A stretch of 64,000 bases of DNA from Diphasiastrum complanatum (GCA_029204225.1 CM055092.1:20498036-20562035); one strand, 5' to 3'; positions 33,626 to 45,390 are shown, counted from the stretch's first letter. Made by a program: numbers and translations. Notes: generated by a model not told the origin, from the sequence alone.

Positions 33626-34587
33626 CTCCTCCTTAAAAATGATGTTTCTATCAACATAGACTTCAAAATTAGGCCAAGATTAGACCTCATCTTGATAAAA
33701 ACATTCTTGAGTAGAGGCTTGGTAAGAAGATATGCAACACAATTTGAAGAGACATGCTCCAGTGAGATTCCTCTCCCAATGACTTTTTCTCTTACAAAAT
33801 GATAATCTATTTCAATATGTCTGCTCCTTGCATGGAAGACTGGATTATTTGCAAGAGCCTAAGCAAAAATGTTATCATTCTTGATAATTGGAAGATCTTC
33901 ATCTGCATAACACTTTAGCTCCAAAAGTAGTCTTTTGATCCATAAAACCTCCTTTGTTGTGATTGTAAGAGATTTGTATTCAACTTCACAGGATGATAAG
34001 GAAATAGTTGCCTACTTCTTTGATAGCCAAGAAACCAAGTTTCCTCCAAGAAATATAGTGTAAGCGCTTGTGGATTTCCTATCCAGCCTGTCTCCTGCAA
34101 AATCTGAATCTGAAAAAGCAATCAAAGTCAAATCTTCTCCTTTGTAGAATAATCCATAATTCAAGGTAGAAGATATATACCTCAAGACTCTTTTAGCCAA
34201 CTTTCGATGATATAAATTTGGATCCTACATGTGTTGACTTAGCTTATGTACAAAAAAGCTTAGATCAGGTCTAGTAACTGTTAACAAAATAAGTGAGCCA
34301 ATAAGACTCCTATAAAGAGTGATGTCCACAAAGGATTTTTCATCATCTTTGATAGGAACTTTTACAGTGTGCTCCATAGGTGTATCTATGCCTTTACAGT
34401 TCTCAATTTGGAATTTCTCGAGCATGGAAAGTGCATATCTTCTTTGGCTTATAAATGCATGACCTTTCCAAAAATCTATTTCAAGGCCTAGAATATAGTG
34501 AAGAACACCTAAGTCCTGCATCTTAAACTCACTACCAAGTGCATGCTTAGTTTCTTCAACTAGCTTCTCATTATTAGACAATGGAAT
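33626..34587 (-). pseudogene. Copia element L: RT C-terminus and RNase H
   Basis: From 34587 down: KLVEETKHALGSEFKMQDLGVLHYILGLE, the second half of RT after the missing YVDD, then RSLIGSLILLTVTRPDLS, MAKRVLRYISSTLNYGLFY, SDSDFAGDRLDRKSTSAYT and SSCEVEYKSL-type RNase H, ending before the LTR. A stop near 34225 separates the two frames. Everything upstream of the RT C-half is lost, where plus-strand K1 starts. Confidence 0.82.
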
Positions 34588-35655
34588 GTGGCTATTGAAA
34601 GTGTGAATATGGTTAGGGAGGAGTTGACTCAAGTGGAGCTTTGGCACAAAAGATTGGGCCCTCCTAATCTTCAATCAATGGAATCCATGGCATCAAAGGA
34701 GCTAGCTCTCGGCCTACCAAAAGCTTTCAAGAAGTGTGGCAAAGTGTGTGAGGCATGTGGCCTTGCAAAGTCACACAAGACTTCCTACAAGAGATCTTTA
34801 ACAAGATCTACCTCACCTTTAGATCTTATTCATTCATATGTACATACTTTTTCTCATGAAAGTAATGGAGGAGCTTTAACGTATGTGACTTTTATTGATG
34901 ATTGTACTAGATACACTTGGATTGAATTATTGCCTAAGAAAAGCCTTGTATATGAAGCTTCTGTAAAGTTTAAGTCTCTAGTGGAAAAGCAACTTCGTTC
35001 TTGCATTAAAGTTCTAAGATGTGATAATGGAGGAGAGTATATCTCCAACAAGATGAGAGACTTTTGTGAGATCAATGGCATTAAGAGAGAACTCACTTGT
35101 CCTTACACCAAATGGGGTAGCCGAGAGGAAAAATAGGAGTCTTTGTGAATGTGCAAAGTCTTTAAGACTTGATGCATCTCTACCCATCACCTTTTAGGGG
35201 GAAGCCATAACTTGTGCAAATGACTTATGTAATAGGCTTCCTAATAGTGCTATTGGTGGGATCTCACCATTTCAAGCTTTGTTTGGCAATAAACCCAATG
35301 TAAAAGATTTTAAAGTGTTTGGATGTATATGTTATGTCCACATTCCTTTGGAAACAATAAGGAAAGAAGATGCAACTTCCTTCAAAGGAATATTTGTAGG
35401 CTATAGTGAAAATAACAAAGGATATAGGATATTTGATCCTATTTCAAAGAAAGTAAAAGTTAGCAAGGATGTCTTGTTTGATGAATCTCAAAGTTACAAG
35501 TTGTCTCCAAGTTCATCTAATCTCTTAGGTGATGAAGATCTTGCAACACCCGAGGAGGAGTCTCTTGAAAATGATCTTTTGGAAGATCAAAATCAAGTGC
35601 CAAAGGAGCCGAGAAGATCCACAAGGAGCAAGGCCGAGCCTTCAAGGCTCACATA
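34588..35655 (+). pseudogene. Copia fragment K1: pre-integrase to RT N-terminus
   Basis: The plus frame starts MVREELTQVELWHKRLGPPN and covers CEACGLAKSHKTSY, TFIDDCTRYTW, RCDNGGEYIS and KRELTCPY, where a frameshift follows; then CANDLCNRLPNSAIGG, FGCICYVHIPLETIRKED, VGYSENNKGYRIFDP and the linker EPRRSTRSKAEPSRLTY. The first catalytic Asp is changed (HSYVH for HSDVH). At SRLTYFDN the sequence changes to K2 within a continuous ORF (35279-35722). Confidence 0.82.
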
Positions 35656-37060
35656 CTTCGACAATGGAGGTGAATACAAAAGCACAAAATTCTCAAAATT
35701 CTGCAAAGAACAAAGGATTTAACACCAGTTCACTCTTGTATACACACTAGAATACAACGGTGTGGCAGAAAGAAGAAACAGAACACTAGTCTAAGGAGCC
35801 AGATGCATGATGGCACAGGCTAATTATCAGGTCAATTCTGGGCTGAGGCAATAGCTACAGTTGTACACCTGCAGAATAGATCAACACCAACAATGCTGGA
35901 TAACAAGACACCATACAAAATGTGGACATGTAGAAAGCCTGATCTCTCATACGTACTAGTATTCGGATGTGCAGCATGTAAGCACATTCCAAAAGAAAAA
36001 AGAAACAAGATCAATGACAAATCAGAACAAACAATCACGGTCGGCTATTCGAATGGAACACAAGTGTACAGGCTCTACGATCCAACCATGAAGAAGGTTG
36101 TTTCGAACAGAGATGTGAAGTTCAATGAGTCCACATTCCCTGGACTGAAAGACGAAAGAGGCCATGAGATCCTCATACTGCTGCCTATTCAAGAGGGAGA
36201 TCAAGGATAGACATCAAATCAGAATGCAAAGCCATAGACTCCAAAGCAGCAGGAAGCAGAAGATCAACCCCATGAACAAGAAACGTTCAAGCAGCGACGA
36301 AACGAACCTCGAAGGTCAATGAGACAAAGAAGACCTCCAAACCATTACTCTGACAATCTTTAGTGGAGCAAAGACACACAGTTCGAGTACTGTAGCTTCA
36401 CTAAAGAGCCAACAACGTACCAAAAGGCTATCCAGAGTCCAGAGGGAGAATTCTAAAAGCAGGCAATGTCAGAGGAGATCAAGTCGATGAGGCGAAACAA
36501 GGCATGGACATTAGAGCCACTGCCAAGAAATAGAAAAATAGTCGACTGCAAGTGGGTATACAAGAAAAAGATGAAATCAGATGGCACCATTGGCCGCTAC
36601 AAGGCAATGCTTGTCATGAAGGGCTAGACACAAAGATATGGTGTTGATTGTTATGACACATATTCGTCGATGGTCAAGATGACAAGCATAAGACTACTCC
36701 TTGCATATGCCACACGACACAATCTATAAATTCACCAGATTGATGTGAAAACAATCTTTCTCCATGGCGATCTAGAGGAGAAAATCTTCATGAAACAGCC
36801 TGAAGGTTTTGAAGACCCCGATAATTGACAATATGTCAGTCGGTTGCAGAGATGCATCTATGGTCTAAAACATGCATTAGGAGCTTGGTATAAGAAGCTT
36901 GATGCTCTTCTGAAGTCTCTAGACTTCAATCCTATACAACTAGACTACAATGTCTACATAAAAAGAGTAGGAAGGGATTTTGATACTGACTATCTTTGTG
37001 GATGATTCCCTAATGATATGAAATTCCTTGATGCTGATCAAAGACACGAATAAGTTGCAT
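35656..37060 (+). pseudogene. Copia fragment K2: integrase to RT
   Basis: It starts FDNGGEYKSTKFSKFCKEQ (integrase second Asp region), then YNGVAERRNRTLV, HLQNRSTPTMLDNKTPY, VFGCAACKHIPKEKR, VGYSNGTQVYRLYDP, linker, and RT (CKWVYKKKMKSDGTIGRYKA, KTIFLHGDLEEKIFMKQPEG, QRCIYGLKHALGAWYKKLD, ending near DYNVYIKRV). It carries at least seven in-frame stops. It is a different clade from K1 and close to the RT fragment at 39640-39800. Confidence 0.82.
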
Positions 37061-37531
37061 CTATGTTGGTACTTTATATTTTGTTCCAGAATTGGGGAAT
37101 GAAAGGAATAGATCTTTCATCTTCCTGATAAAGGAAGTGAGGTCTTTGCCATTCCATTGCAGATTTGTCAGCTGATCTTCGAGTAGCATGATCTGACTAC
37201 GTGATTTCGTCTGAAATCTTGTGGGTAAAGTATCCCACATCTCTTTTGCTTTAGAGATTGTAGCCAAGTCAAGAGTCAGACTATTCTCGATAGATGATGA
37301 TAACATCACTACTACCTTGTCATTCCTCTCCCTCCATTCGTGTAGCTCCTAGCCTGTTGTTGTAGGCATCTCCTCGGTGCCATCTACCCAGGGAAATAAT
37401 CCTTCTCCCTTTAGTATAAACAAGGTCTTAACCTTCCATTCTAGGAAGTTAGATCTTGATGAGTCGAGGATTGTATAGATCTTCAATTGTATACTGCTTA
37501 TTGAAGCCATTGTTGTGAATTGTGTTCTCAC
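37061..37531 (-). pseudogene. Copia element M gag N-terminus
   Basis: The minus strand reads MASISSIQLKIYTILDSSRS, NFLEWKVKTLFILKGEGL, a stop, then MLSSSIENSLTLDLATI, AKEMWDTLPTRFQTKSRS, LEDQLTNLQWNGKDLTSFI. This is the retrofit-like gag fold. It ends near 37061 against K2. Zinc knuckle and pol are missing. It may belong to the LTR and PBS at 38114-38702. Confidence 0.75.
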
Positions 37532-37589
37532 TTGTTGATGGTTCTTTGTCTTGAATACTTAGCCTCCTGGATTTGATAGCTTTGCGGCT

Positions 37590-37960
37590 ATGTCAGACTA
37601 CAACAACTTTATACTTTCATTAGGATTTGTGCTTAGTGACTATGATCCTTCTATGAACTTAAAATTTGATGGTAGTAATATTGTCATTCTCCTAATCTAT
37701 GTAGATGACATTATTCTTAGTGGAAGTTGTTTGATGCTAGTTCAAGAAACCAAAGATGCATTAGGAAAAGAATTTATTATGCAAGATCTAGGAGAGATCC
37801 ATGACATTTTGGGCCTTGAGATTGATTTTCATGAAGAGTATGCTTTTATTTGTCAATCTAGATATGTCTTTTCTATGTTGAGAAAATTCAATATGCAAAG
37901 TTGTAAAGGCATAGATACTCCCATGGAGCAACATGTAAAAGATCCTATTAAAGGTGAACC
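37590..37960 (+). pseudogene. Copia RT C-terminal fragment
   Basis: The plus frame reads LSLGFVLSDYDPSMNLKFDG, ILLIYVDDIILSGSC, ALGKEFIMQDLGEIHDILG, YVFSMLRKFNMQSCKGIDTPM, then stops resembling RT at about 37960. It is nearly identical in type to element B (minus, 7060-6730) but with YVDD intact. It sits between the element M gag and its leader, so it is a small inserted scrap. Confidence 0.8.
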
Positions 37961-38113
37961 CATATCAGTCATCATGTATTCTTGTGAGAGCATGCATTTG
38001 GTGTCCTTCAACAAATTCAAATTATTACTAAACAGAAATTGGGAAATTCAAAAACATCATGAACACTATGATACCACTTATGAAAGTTGGAAAAATTCAA
38101 AAATGTCAAAAAT

Positions 38114-38125
38114 GCTCTGATACCA
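38114..38125 (-). other. Primer-binding site next to LTR 38127-38702
   Basis: GCTCTGATACCA as given, read TGGTATCAGAGC on the minus strand, one base from the LTR. Confidence 0.75.
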
Positions 38126-38126
38126 C

Positions 38127-38702
38127 TGATGTGAAAACAAATTAATCGTGAACAAAATGATTTCGAATGGATTTTAAATATGCTTGATGGTCATTGCCTA
38201 CTATATCATTCCTACAATCCTCCAGAAAGTAGACAGACACTACTGATCTATGTTATAGCTCAATACAGCATTCAAACAAAATTAAACCAGTGTGTGGAAT
38301 TGATAAAACAAGTGAATGAGAGACACGAACAATAGCATACAACAATTCATTCAAGATCAGACAAGATTAGAGTGATATGTGCGTAACAACTACAATATCA
38401 TCTATTGATCCTCTTGATTTCGAGCGTTGTATGATAAACCCACACAACGCATTGGCATGAGAGAAGTGGCATTCTCCCACGAATAATATCTCGCTTACTA
38501 GCGGACTTCTTGGATCTCTGTGGATCCTGCTTACAAAATTGTCTCGCTCACTTGTATTCTATATGTTTTCTATCTACTGGTGTATGTATTATTATGCATC
38601 TAGTAATTGCATACATTCAGAGTAGAATCTCTAATTAGAGAGATTAAACAATCTATAACTAATCATGAATTACAAGAGTGGTGGGTTAGGCACATCCTAA
38701 CA
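38127..38702 (-). repeat. LTR of the element I/J family, with internal sequence on both sides
   Basis: It is the reverse-oriented homologue of 32465-32901. Its high-coordinate end reads CACATCCTAACA. Below it lie a PBS and gag (a 5' LTR context); above it lies the 3' polyprotein tail (a 3' LTR context). That fits a tandem array sharing one LTR. Confidence 0.75.
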
Positions 38703-38998
38703 CTCTTTCGCTGACATCATCATATTAGATCAGGGTTTTGTACTTCATGGTACTTGTATGATCTTCTTGATCCTTTGGAGCGTGAAGGTTGAAAAGTGTC
38801 GCAATGATTGTCATGTCGCTTCGAGTTGTTTGACCTTCGTGTCATCTGACTTTCTCCTGTTGTGTCACGCACATTTTTCTTTCTCAAATATTTCGTGTTC
38901 ATGTCTTTTCGTTAGGATGTTTGCGAACATTTTTGCTTCGTGTCTTTTCGTCAAGTTGGGAGTTGAAAGCTAGCAAAGCTTTGGTAATAGAAACATTT
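38703..38998 (-). pseudogene. 3' polyprotein tail of an element I-like copia
   Basis: On the minus strand KKQNVSITKALLAFN is followed by a charged tail, matching the end of element I (32281-32380) and continuing to the LTR. The tail contains repeated KTR/KRH-like stretches and has no known domain. Confidence 0.65.
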
Positions 38999-39054
38999 TG
39001 TTTCTTCAGTGGACTCATGTTGGAAGCCAATGATAGACTTACCTCAAGTAACTA

Positions 39055-39176
39055 TTCATTGTGAAAAGTGACTAGCAACACAACAAGATCAAGTGATGTA
39101 TGACAAGAGGGCCAAGAAGGCTCTACACGTGATAAAGATGAATGTTACCAATGAGCTTCTCAAGGAAGTTGGTTAG
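39055..39176 (+). pseudogene. Copia gag fragment
   Basis: The plus frame reads DKRAKKALHVIKMNVTNELL, KEVG, matching the element A gag (KMNVTNELLKEVGKC). It is only about 40 residues. Confidence 0.6.
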
Positions 39177-39179
39177 AGT

Positions 39180-39580
39180 TGTAGAATTTCTTTTTTTTGA
39201 TTCTTTGGGAGGCAGCTCTTCTGGCTGCTCTTATTCGTGCTGCCTTTGTGGATAGCTTGCAAAATTATTGCAAGATCCTAAGCGAACGACTACAGACCAG
39301 AAGCTTCAAATCATTCTATCAGTTTAGACGACGTGAACAATCAGAGATAGAATGGAGGAGAGCATTTGTATTTGTATTTGGTTTTGAGTGAATCGAACAG
39401 TGTCTCGCACATTTGCGTTCTGTCACTCCTTTAACAAAATTCGCTATCTTTTGCTCATTGGCAGACTTTCATGCATAGCTTATGATACTAATAGTTGCTA
39501 GCTCTGCTCTATTTTCTTCTTACTCTTGATCTTTTCTTGATGAAATGATCTCTTAAATTGATAATGATCCATTCGTTATA
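39180..39580 (-). repeat. LTR remnant related to the F1 5' LTR
   Basis: Blocks such as GTGTCTCGC, TTGGCAGACTTTCATGCA and TGCTCTATTTTC occur in the same order as in 28400-28560. The ends are not defined. Confidence 0.5.
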
Positions 39581-39639
39581 TCGTGTACTTATTACATATG
39601 GGAAAAATTACACATTACATGCAACAAGAAAGTCTTGAT

Positions 39640-39800
39640 CAACTACAGAGAACTCGAAAAGATAAAAAGATCGTCGACTACAAATCAGTTTATAAAAGAA
39701 AACTCAAATCAGATGGCACTGTTGGATGCTACAAAGCAAGACTTGTCACCAAGGGCTACACGCAAAGGTTTGGTATCAATTATTTTAATACTTCTCTTTG
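39640..39800 (+). pseudogene. Copia RT N-terminal fragment
   Basis: The plus frame reads KKIVDYKSVYKRKLKSDGTV, GCYKARLVTKGYTQRFGINY, matching K2 RT (KIVDCKWVYKKKMKSDGTIG) with Trp replaced. It is under 60 residues of RT and has no catalytic centre. Confidence 0.7.
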
Positions 39801-40134
39801 TTGCTTGAAATGATTTGTTTTTTTTCAAAATTCTTTCTTTGCAAACTTTCAATCATCCTTGTGCACATTCTATGGCCTAGATTTGCCATCTCTCACTATA
39901 TTCTGGATCTCCAATTTGCGGTGAATCATGATGTCTCACCGTCTAGTTTCGATCAAATTCCAAATCAAGAGAGGGGACTGGAAATTCTCTATACAACTGG
40001 TTAACGACATCATTATTTTCTTCATCACTTTGTTTGCTCCAGTCCTTAAAAATGTTCTTGTTCAAGACCACATGCGTGAGTTGCCTAATGTGAGTGATCA
40101 CGCGGCCATTGCGGTCATCCTCCACTATCTGCTT
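39801..40134. other. Unrecognised stretch with a 60-residue ORF
   Basis: A minus ORF (40125-39943, MEDDRNGRVITHIRQLTHVV start) is hydrophilic and does not look like retroelement protein. It directly abuts the truncated RNase H of element G. It could be a small exon of a host gene or random; I do not recognise it. Confidence 0.25.
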
Positions 40135-43100
40135 CTCCGCATCGATAGATCTTCACTTTTATAGAGTAGACCATAATCACAAGATGAAGATACATATCTT
40201 AGAATCCTCTTGGCCATCTTCCAATGATGGATCTTAGGATCTTGCATAAATTGACTCAATTTGTGCACACAAAAACTTAGATCGGGCCTAGTAATGGTAA
40301 GCCAAATCAAGGAGCCTACAAGACTCCTAAAAAGTGTGATGTCCTCAAAGGATCTTTCATCACCTTTATTAGGATCTTTTACAATTTGCTCCATTGGAGT
40401 ATCTATGCTCTTAGAATTTTCCATATGAAATTTTTTCAACATAAAGTGAGCATAACTAGATTGGCATATAAAGACATGATTTTCATAAAAATCAATTTCT
40501 AGGCCTAGGATGTAATGCATCTCTCCTAGATCTTGCATTTCAAACTCACATCCAAGTGCTAGCTTGGTTTCATCAACTAGCTTGATACAACTTCCACAAA
40601 GAATAATGTCATCAACATAAATTAGGAGAATGACAATATTGCTATCAACAAACTTTAGATACATGGAAGGATCATAGTCACTAAGAGTAAATCCTAGTGA
40701 GATAAGAAAAGAATAAAGTCTTGAATACCATGATCTTGGTGCTTGCTTGAGTCCATAAAGACTTTTGAAGAGCAAGCACACTTTGGACTCATCTTTGATG
40801 AATCCTTGAGGTTGTTCCATATAGATCTCCTCCTCAAGATAGGCATTTAGAAAAGCATTGGATACATCTAATTGTAACACCTTCCACTTGAAAAAACAAG
40901 CAAGAGAAATAAGAATTCTTATTGTCACCATCTTTGCAATGGGTGCAAAGGTCTCCTCATAATCAAGACCATGGATTTGAGCAAATCCTTTGGCACATAA
41001 TCTTGCTTTATGCTTGTCGATGGTTCCATCATGATTGAACTTGATCCGAAATACCCACTTGCAACCAATCACATGCTTGTTGGATGGAGGATCCACAAGC
41101 TCCCAAGTATTGTTGGTGATCAATGCATGATACTCTTGCTTCATGGCATCATACCACTCCTTGGTATTGAGTGCCTCTTGTACATTCTTTGGCTCTTCAT
41201 GAGAGACATAAAAAACATAATTAGTGGAATAAAGATCCACCTGTTTGCCTTTGTCAACATATGAGAGCCTCTTAGGCTCGGATCTATCTCTCATGGATCT
41301 TCTTGGTGAAAAAATCCAAGGAGAGTCTTCTTCAAATCTCGACCCCATCACATCATGATTGTCTTCAAAATCAATAATTGATGATGCATCCATAGATTTC
41401 TTGATCTCGGCCTCTTCAAAAGATGAGTGTTGATCTTCATGAAAGACAACATCTCTACTTTCAATAACTTGAGAAGTAGAGAGTATAAAGACTCTATAGG
41501 CCTTCTTGGTGGATGAGTATCCAACCACGATCCCTTTGCATGCACTAGGATCTTCCTTCTTCCTTGTTTCCAAAGGAATATGGACAAAGCATAAGCATCC
41601 AGAAACTCTAAGGTGATCAACTTTAGGCTTATTAAAAAATAAGATTTCATATGGTGACTTTCCTCCAAGAGCTACATGTGGGAGCCTATTGCAAAGATAA
41701 TTTGCACAATTAATGGCTTATCCCCAGAAATTTTTGGGCAAAGATGCCTCAATTCTCATAGATTTTGCACATTCACATAGAGATCTATTCTTTCTCTCGG
41801 CCACTCCATTTTGAGATGGAGAGTAGGCACAAGAAAACTCTCTTTTAATTCCTTCAAGCTCACAAAAATCTTGAAATTTATTGGAGATATATTCACCACC
41901 TCCATCACTTCTAAGAGCTTTAATCTTGAATGAGAATTGCTTATCTACATAAGCTTTGAAAATAATGAAATGATCAAACACCATAGATCTAGAAGCAAGA
42001 AGATATATCCAAGTGAAACTTGTGTAATCATCAATGAAAGTAACAAAACAAGTGGCTCCTCCCTTGCTTGTAGTTGATGAGAAATGCACATCCGAGTGGA
42101 TTAACTCCAAAGGATGCTTGCTTTTGATGAAAGATCTTGTAAATGGATTTTTGTGAGATTTAGCAATAGCACAAGCCTCACAAGGCTTGATCTTCTTGGA
42201 GAGTGACTTTGGCAAGCCAATAGCTTTGGCTTCTTTGATCATAGAGAGCATGGATTTGTAGTTGGGATATCCCAACCTCCTATGCCATAATTCCTCCATA
42301 GAGAGCTTGTTCACAAGAGCAACATTGCAAGCATTCACATACTCATTTGGATCTAGTTTATAGATGCCACCAAATCTAGATCCTAATGCAAGTATCTCAT
42401 TATTCTTCTTGATAGTGCAAGTATCAACATTGAATTTTACATCAAGGCCATTATCAAGCAATTGGCCAACACTAATAAGATTCTTGGTAAGCCTAGGTAC
42501 ATAAAGAACTTTAGAGAGAGAAAGAACTTTAGAGGATGCAAGCTTCAAGGGAATGTTCCCTATGCCTTCAATAGGACATTCAAAATCATTTGCAGTGTAT
42601 ATTGACTTCTTGACTCCATCATAAGGTGCAATAGAAGAGAAAGAGTCCTTGGAGCTACACATATGTGAAGAGGCTCCACTATCAATATACCATAGGCCGT
42701 CCTTCTTGAAAGGAGTAGATGAGAAACTAGAGACCATAAGAGATCCATCTCCATCACTTGCAATAGTGTCTTCCTTCTCATTGGTAATGTTGGCTTGCTT
42801 GAGTTGATTCTTCTTCTTGAAGCAATTGGTGGCATAATGACCTTTCTTGCCACAATAAAAGCACTTCTTCTTCTTCTTGAGCTTGGATGATGAAGCATTA
42901 GAGGAATCATCTTCCTCCTCATCTTTGTCATTGGATTTGACTTTGTCCTTGCTTGAGGATTGTTGATGTTGGTTCTTGCTCCTCCCTTTGTGCTTATCCT
43001 TGGCAAAGAGAGCTTTGCCATCATTATGAGTGAGAGAAAGCTTGTCCATCCTCAAGAGCTTGTACTCTTGTCTTGATTCTTCCGAAATTAGCACACTTTG

Positions 43101-43646
43101 GAGGAGCTACCAAGCCTCCAAACTTGGTAGCTCCTCCTTAATGGCATAGGATTGAGCAAGTTTATCAAATTCACTTCTCAAGCCATTGATAATGACTTGA
43201 ACGAGCTCATTTTGATTGATGGAATAGCCAATACAAGCAAGTTCTCTATGAATATCTTTTACTCTCAAAACATAACTAGATGCACTCTCATCACTCTTTT
43301 GGCTACTTTGAAAGATTTGATTCCTAAGAGTGAGAAGCCTAGAAGTATTCTTAGCCTCATAGATAGTCTTGAGAGAATCCCAAGCTTCTTTGGCTGTTGT
43401 ACAAGTACCTATCTCCCTCAATATCTCATTGGAGACATTCATCTTATTGTAGTGGAGAGCCATCCTAGCTGTCTTTTTGTATTTTTGAACCTCTTGAAGA
43501 ACTTGTGGTTCTTCTTCAAGGCCAAGAACTATGTCCATCACGTCTTGAAGGATCAAGATGGACTCCATCCTCATTTTCCAAATTGAATAATTTGAAGTGG
43601 TCAATCTTTCACTTGGTTCCAACAAGGATGAACCCATTGAAGACAT
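40125..43646 (-). pseudogene. Copia element G gag-pol, one frame with two nonsense codons
   Basis: From ATG 43646 one frame runs about 1,174 codons. Stops are at codon 180 (43107-43109) and codon 643 (41718-41720, Glu to stop after KNFWG). Gag starts MSSMGSSLLEPSERLTTSN; zinc knuckle CFYCGKKGHYATNC; protease WYIDSGASSHM; HRRLGYPN; integrase HSDVHFSS, RSDGGGEYIS, NGVAERKN; linker RRSMRDRSEP; RT CKWVFRIKFNHDG, QLDVSNAFLN and YVDD at residues 1010-1013. RNase H is cut after YKSEDLS near 40135. All visible catalytic residues are intact. It is the best-preserved relative of B and C, but dead because of the stops and the missing 3' end. Confidence 0.9.
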
Positions 43647-44387
43647 TTGAAGTGAAGAAAACTCAAATGATGAACAATAAATGTTGCTACACACTCTCAA
43701 TAGGATCCAATAATAGAGTACAATCTCTTCCTATGAAAGATCTTGCAACTATTTGTGAATTGATTCTCACTAGCTACACAAATCTCTCTAAAACAAGATC
43801 TATTTCATCAAATGATGGAGTATAGGCAAAGTTAGGATCAAACACTCTTAGCACGTGTGAAATACACTAAGAAACCAAATTTGACTCAAATACAATGATA
43901 TTGCATGAAACAAAATGGCTAGGATCTCAAAACAGTGCCTAGATCACATGTAGATGAGATTGGTAAGCATTCAACTGTGATTTTGGATCAAACAAGCAAT
44001 CTCTTGACCAAACCAAATGTGTCCACCCAGGTCTAGGTGCCCTACCTAACCCTCTTCAAAAGCTTATAACTTTTGATTAGCTCAACCAAATGGAATGAAA
44101 CTGATTGCATCAAAAACTAGACAAAAATAGCTTCAAAACAAGCTATCAAGCAAGATAAATGGATCAAGCATGAGAGAGAACTTCCAAAATGAAATTGGAT
44201 GTTCCTCACACATGTATGAGCACCTGATTCCATACAGTACCAGGTCAGACCCAATCAATGTCCTTTTGATCTCTTTTGATCCAAGATTGAACAAGATAGA
44301 TAGGAAAATGGGCCTTGACAACTTCTAGCTCAAGATTGATGAAAATTTTTCACTTAGATGAATTAAAATGCATGGTAACCTTAGGTA
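43647..44387 (-). other. Element G leader
   Basis: 740 bp between PBS and gag with no recognised protein. It has a CACGTGTGAAAT motif near 43854. Confidence 0.6.
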
Positions 44388-44400
44388 GGCTCTGATACCA
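44388..44400 (-). other. Element G primer-binding site
   Basis: The minus strand reads TGGTATCAGAGCC, a full match to the plant initiator Met tRNA type, directly abutting the LTR. Confidence 0.9.
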
Positions 44401-45059
44401 TGTTGAATTTCACACGTGTGGATTGTCCACTACATGTACTTGTGTCTCCTAAGGTGTGTAGATGCACCAAGATCAAGACTAGATTGAGATTCAAGATCTG
44501 TCTTTGATTCTATGGCAAAAACACACTACTACATGCATTCAATCACTTCCAACTCTCACTCACACGTGTGGGAAGTATTCAAAAAATAATCTAAGTAAAA
44601 ACAAGCTGCTCTCCTCGGGTAGAGAGAGAAAAAACATCATGAGCTCTCGGGTAGAGAGAGAAAGCTAGAAATTCAATAACTCACAAAATCCATGAAATCA
44701 CCAAATCAATTAGATCCAAAATGAGGAGTACAATGATACTAGTAGGTCCACGAGCTACCACTATGCTTAACTATGATTGGACCATACTTTGTCACCTCTT
44801 GATCCTATTGGACCACTGATCCATGCACCTCTTAATTCTATTGGACTATATTCAAGCACACCTCAATTTCCTAGTGGACCTCACAAGATTCCACCTCTAA
44901 ATCCTATTGGACCTCTTGGAATTCATCAAACAAAAGCTTTACACTTGTCTACACTCTAATTGGCACGTGTTTAGCCTCTTACTCTATTTTGGCTCAATAG
45001 TGGCATTACAAGTGGGAATGCATAATTTGCCATCTATGCCAAATTTATTCCTATCAACA
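44401..45059 (-). repeat. 5' LTR of element G (659 bp)
   Basis: It begins TGTTGA and ends TCAACA, a perfect 6-bp inverted repeat. It contains two CACACGTGTG palindromes (44411-44420 and 44571-44580), a duplicated CTCGGGTAGAGAGAGA, and a run of CCTATTGGACC-like repeats at 44800-44920. The 3' LTR is lost with the element's 3' end. The flank after it is TCCTA. Confidence 0.88.
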
Positions 45060-45390
45060 TCCTACACCTAGATGCTTGATGTAAAAAACATAAGACCCCT
45101 ATATAACATAGATAATCTTTTTCAATTCTTCACAAGATCTAGCATTCCTCTTGCTGCTGCTGCTACCACAACCACACCCTTGGGGTGATGTCCTTGGAAT
45201 CCATTCACACCTTGGACAAATGATCCAGACAATGCTTGATTAGAAGACCACCATGGAGAAGAGAATCTTTGAATTGGGATAAAAATAAACTCTGATCAGC
45301 CAAAAACTCATCCAGTTGAATAGAGATCTAAAGATTTCCAAGCAACATGATTATTACGTAGGATCAGGTTGATAAAGTCGTTCAGAAGTT

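Noticed and set aside
34588-35655. K1 as the inverted middle of element L, like the case in B
   Set aside because: The ends do not fit: L starts within the RT C-half while K1 stops at the RT N-terminus, so the RT core is missing and the parts are not complementary. A deletion plus inversion cannot be excluded.
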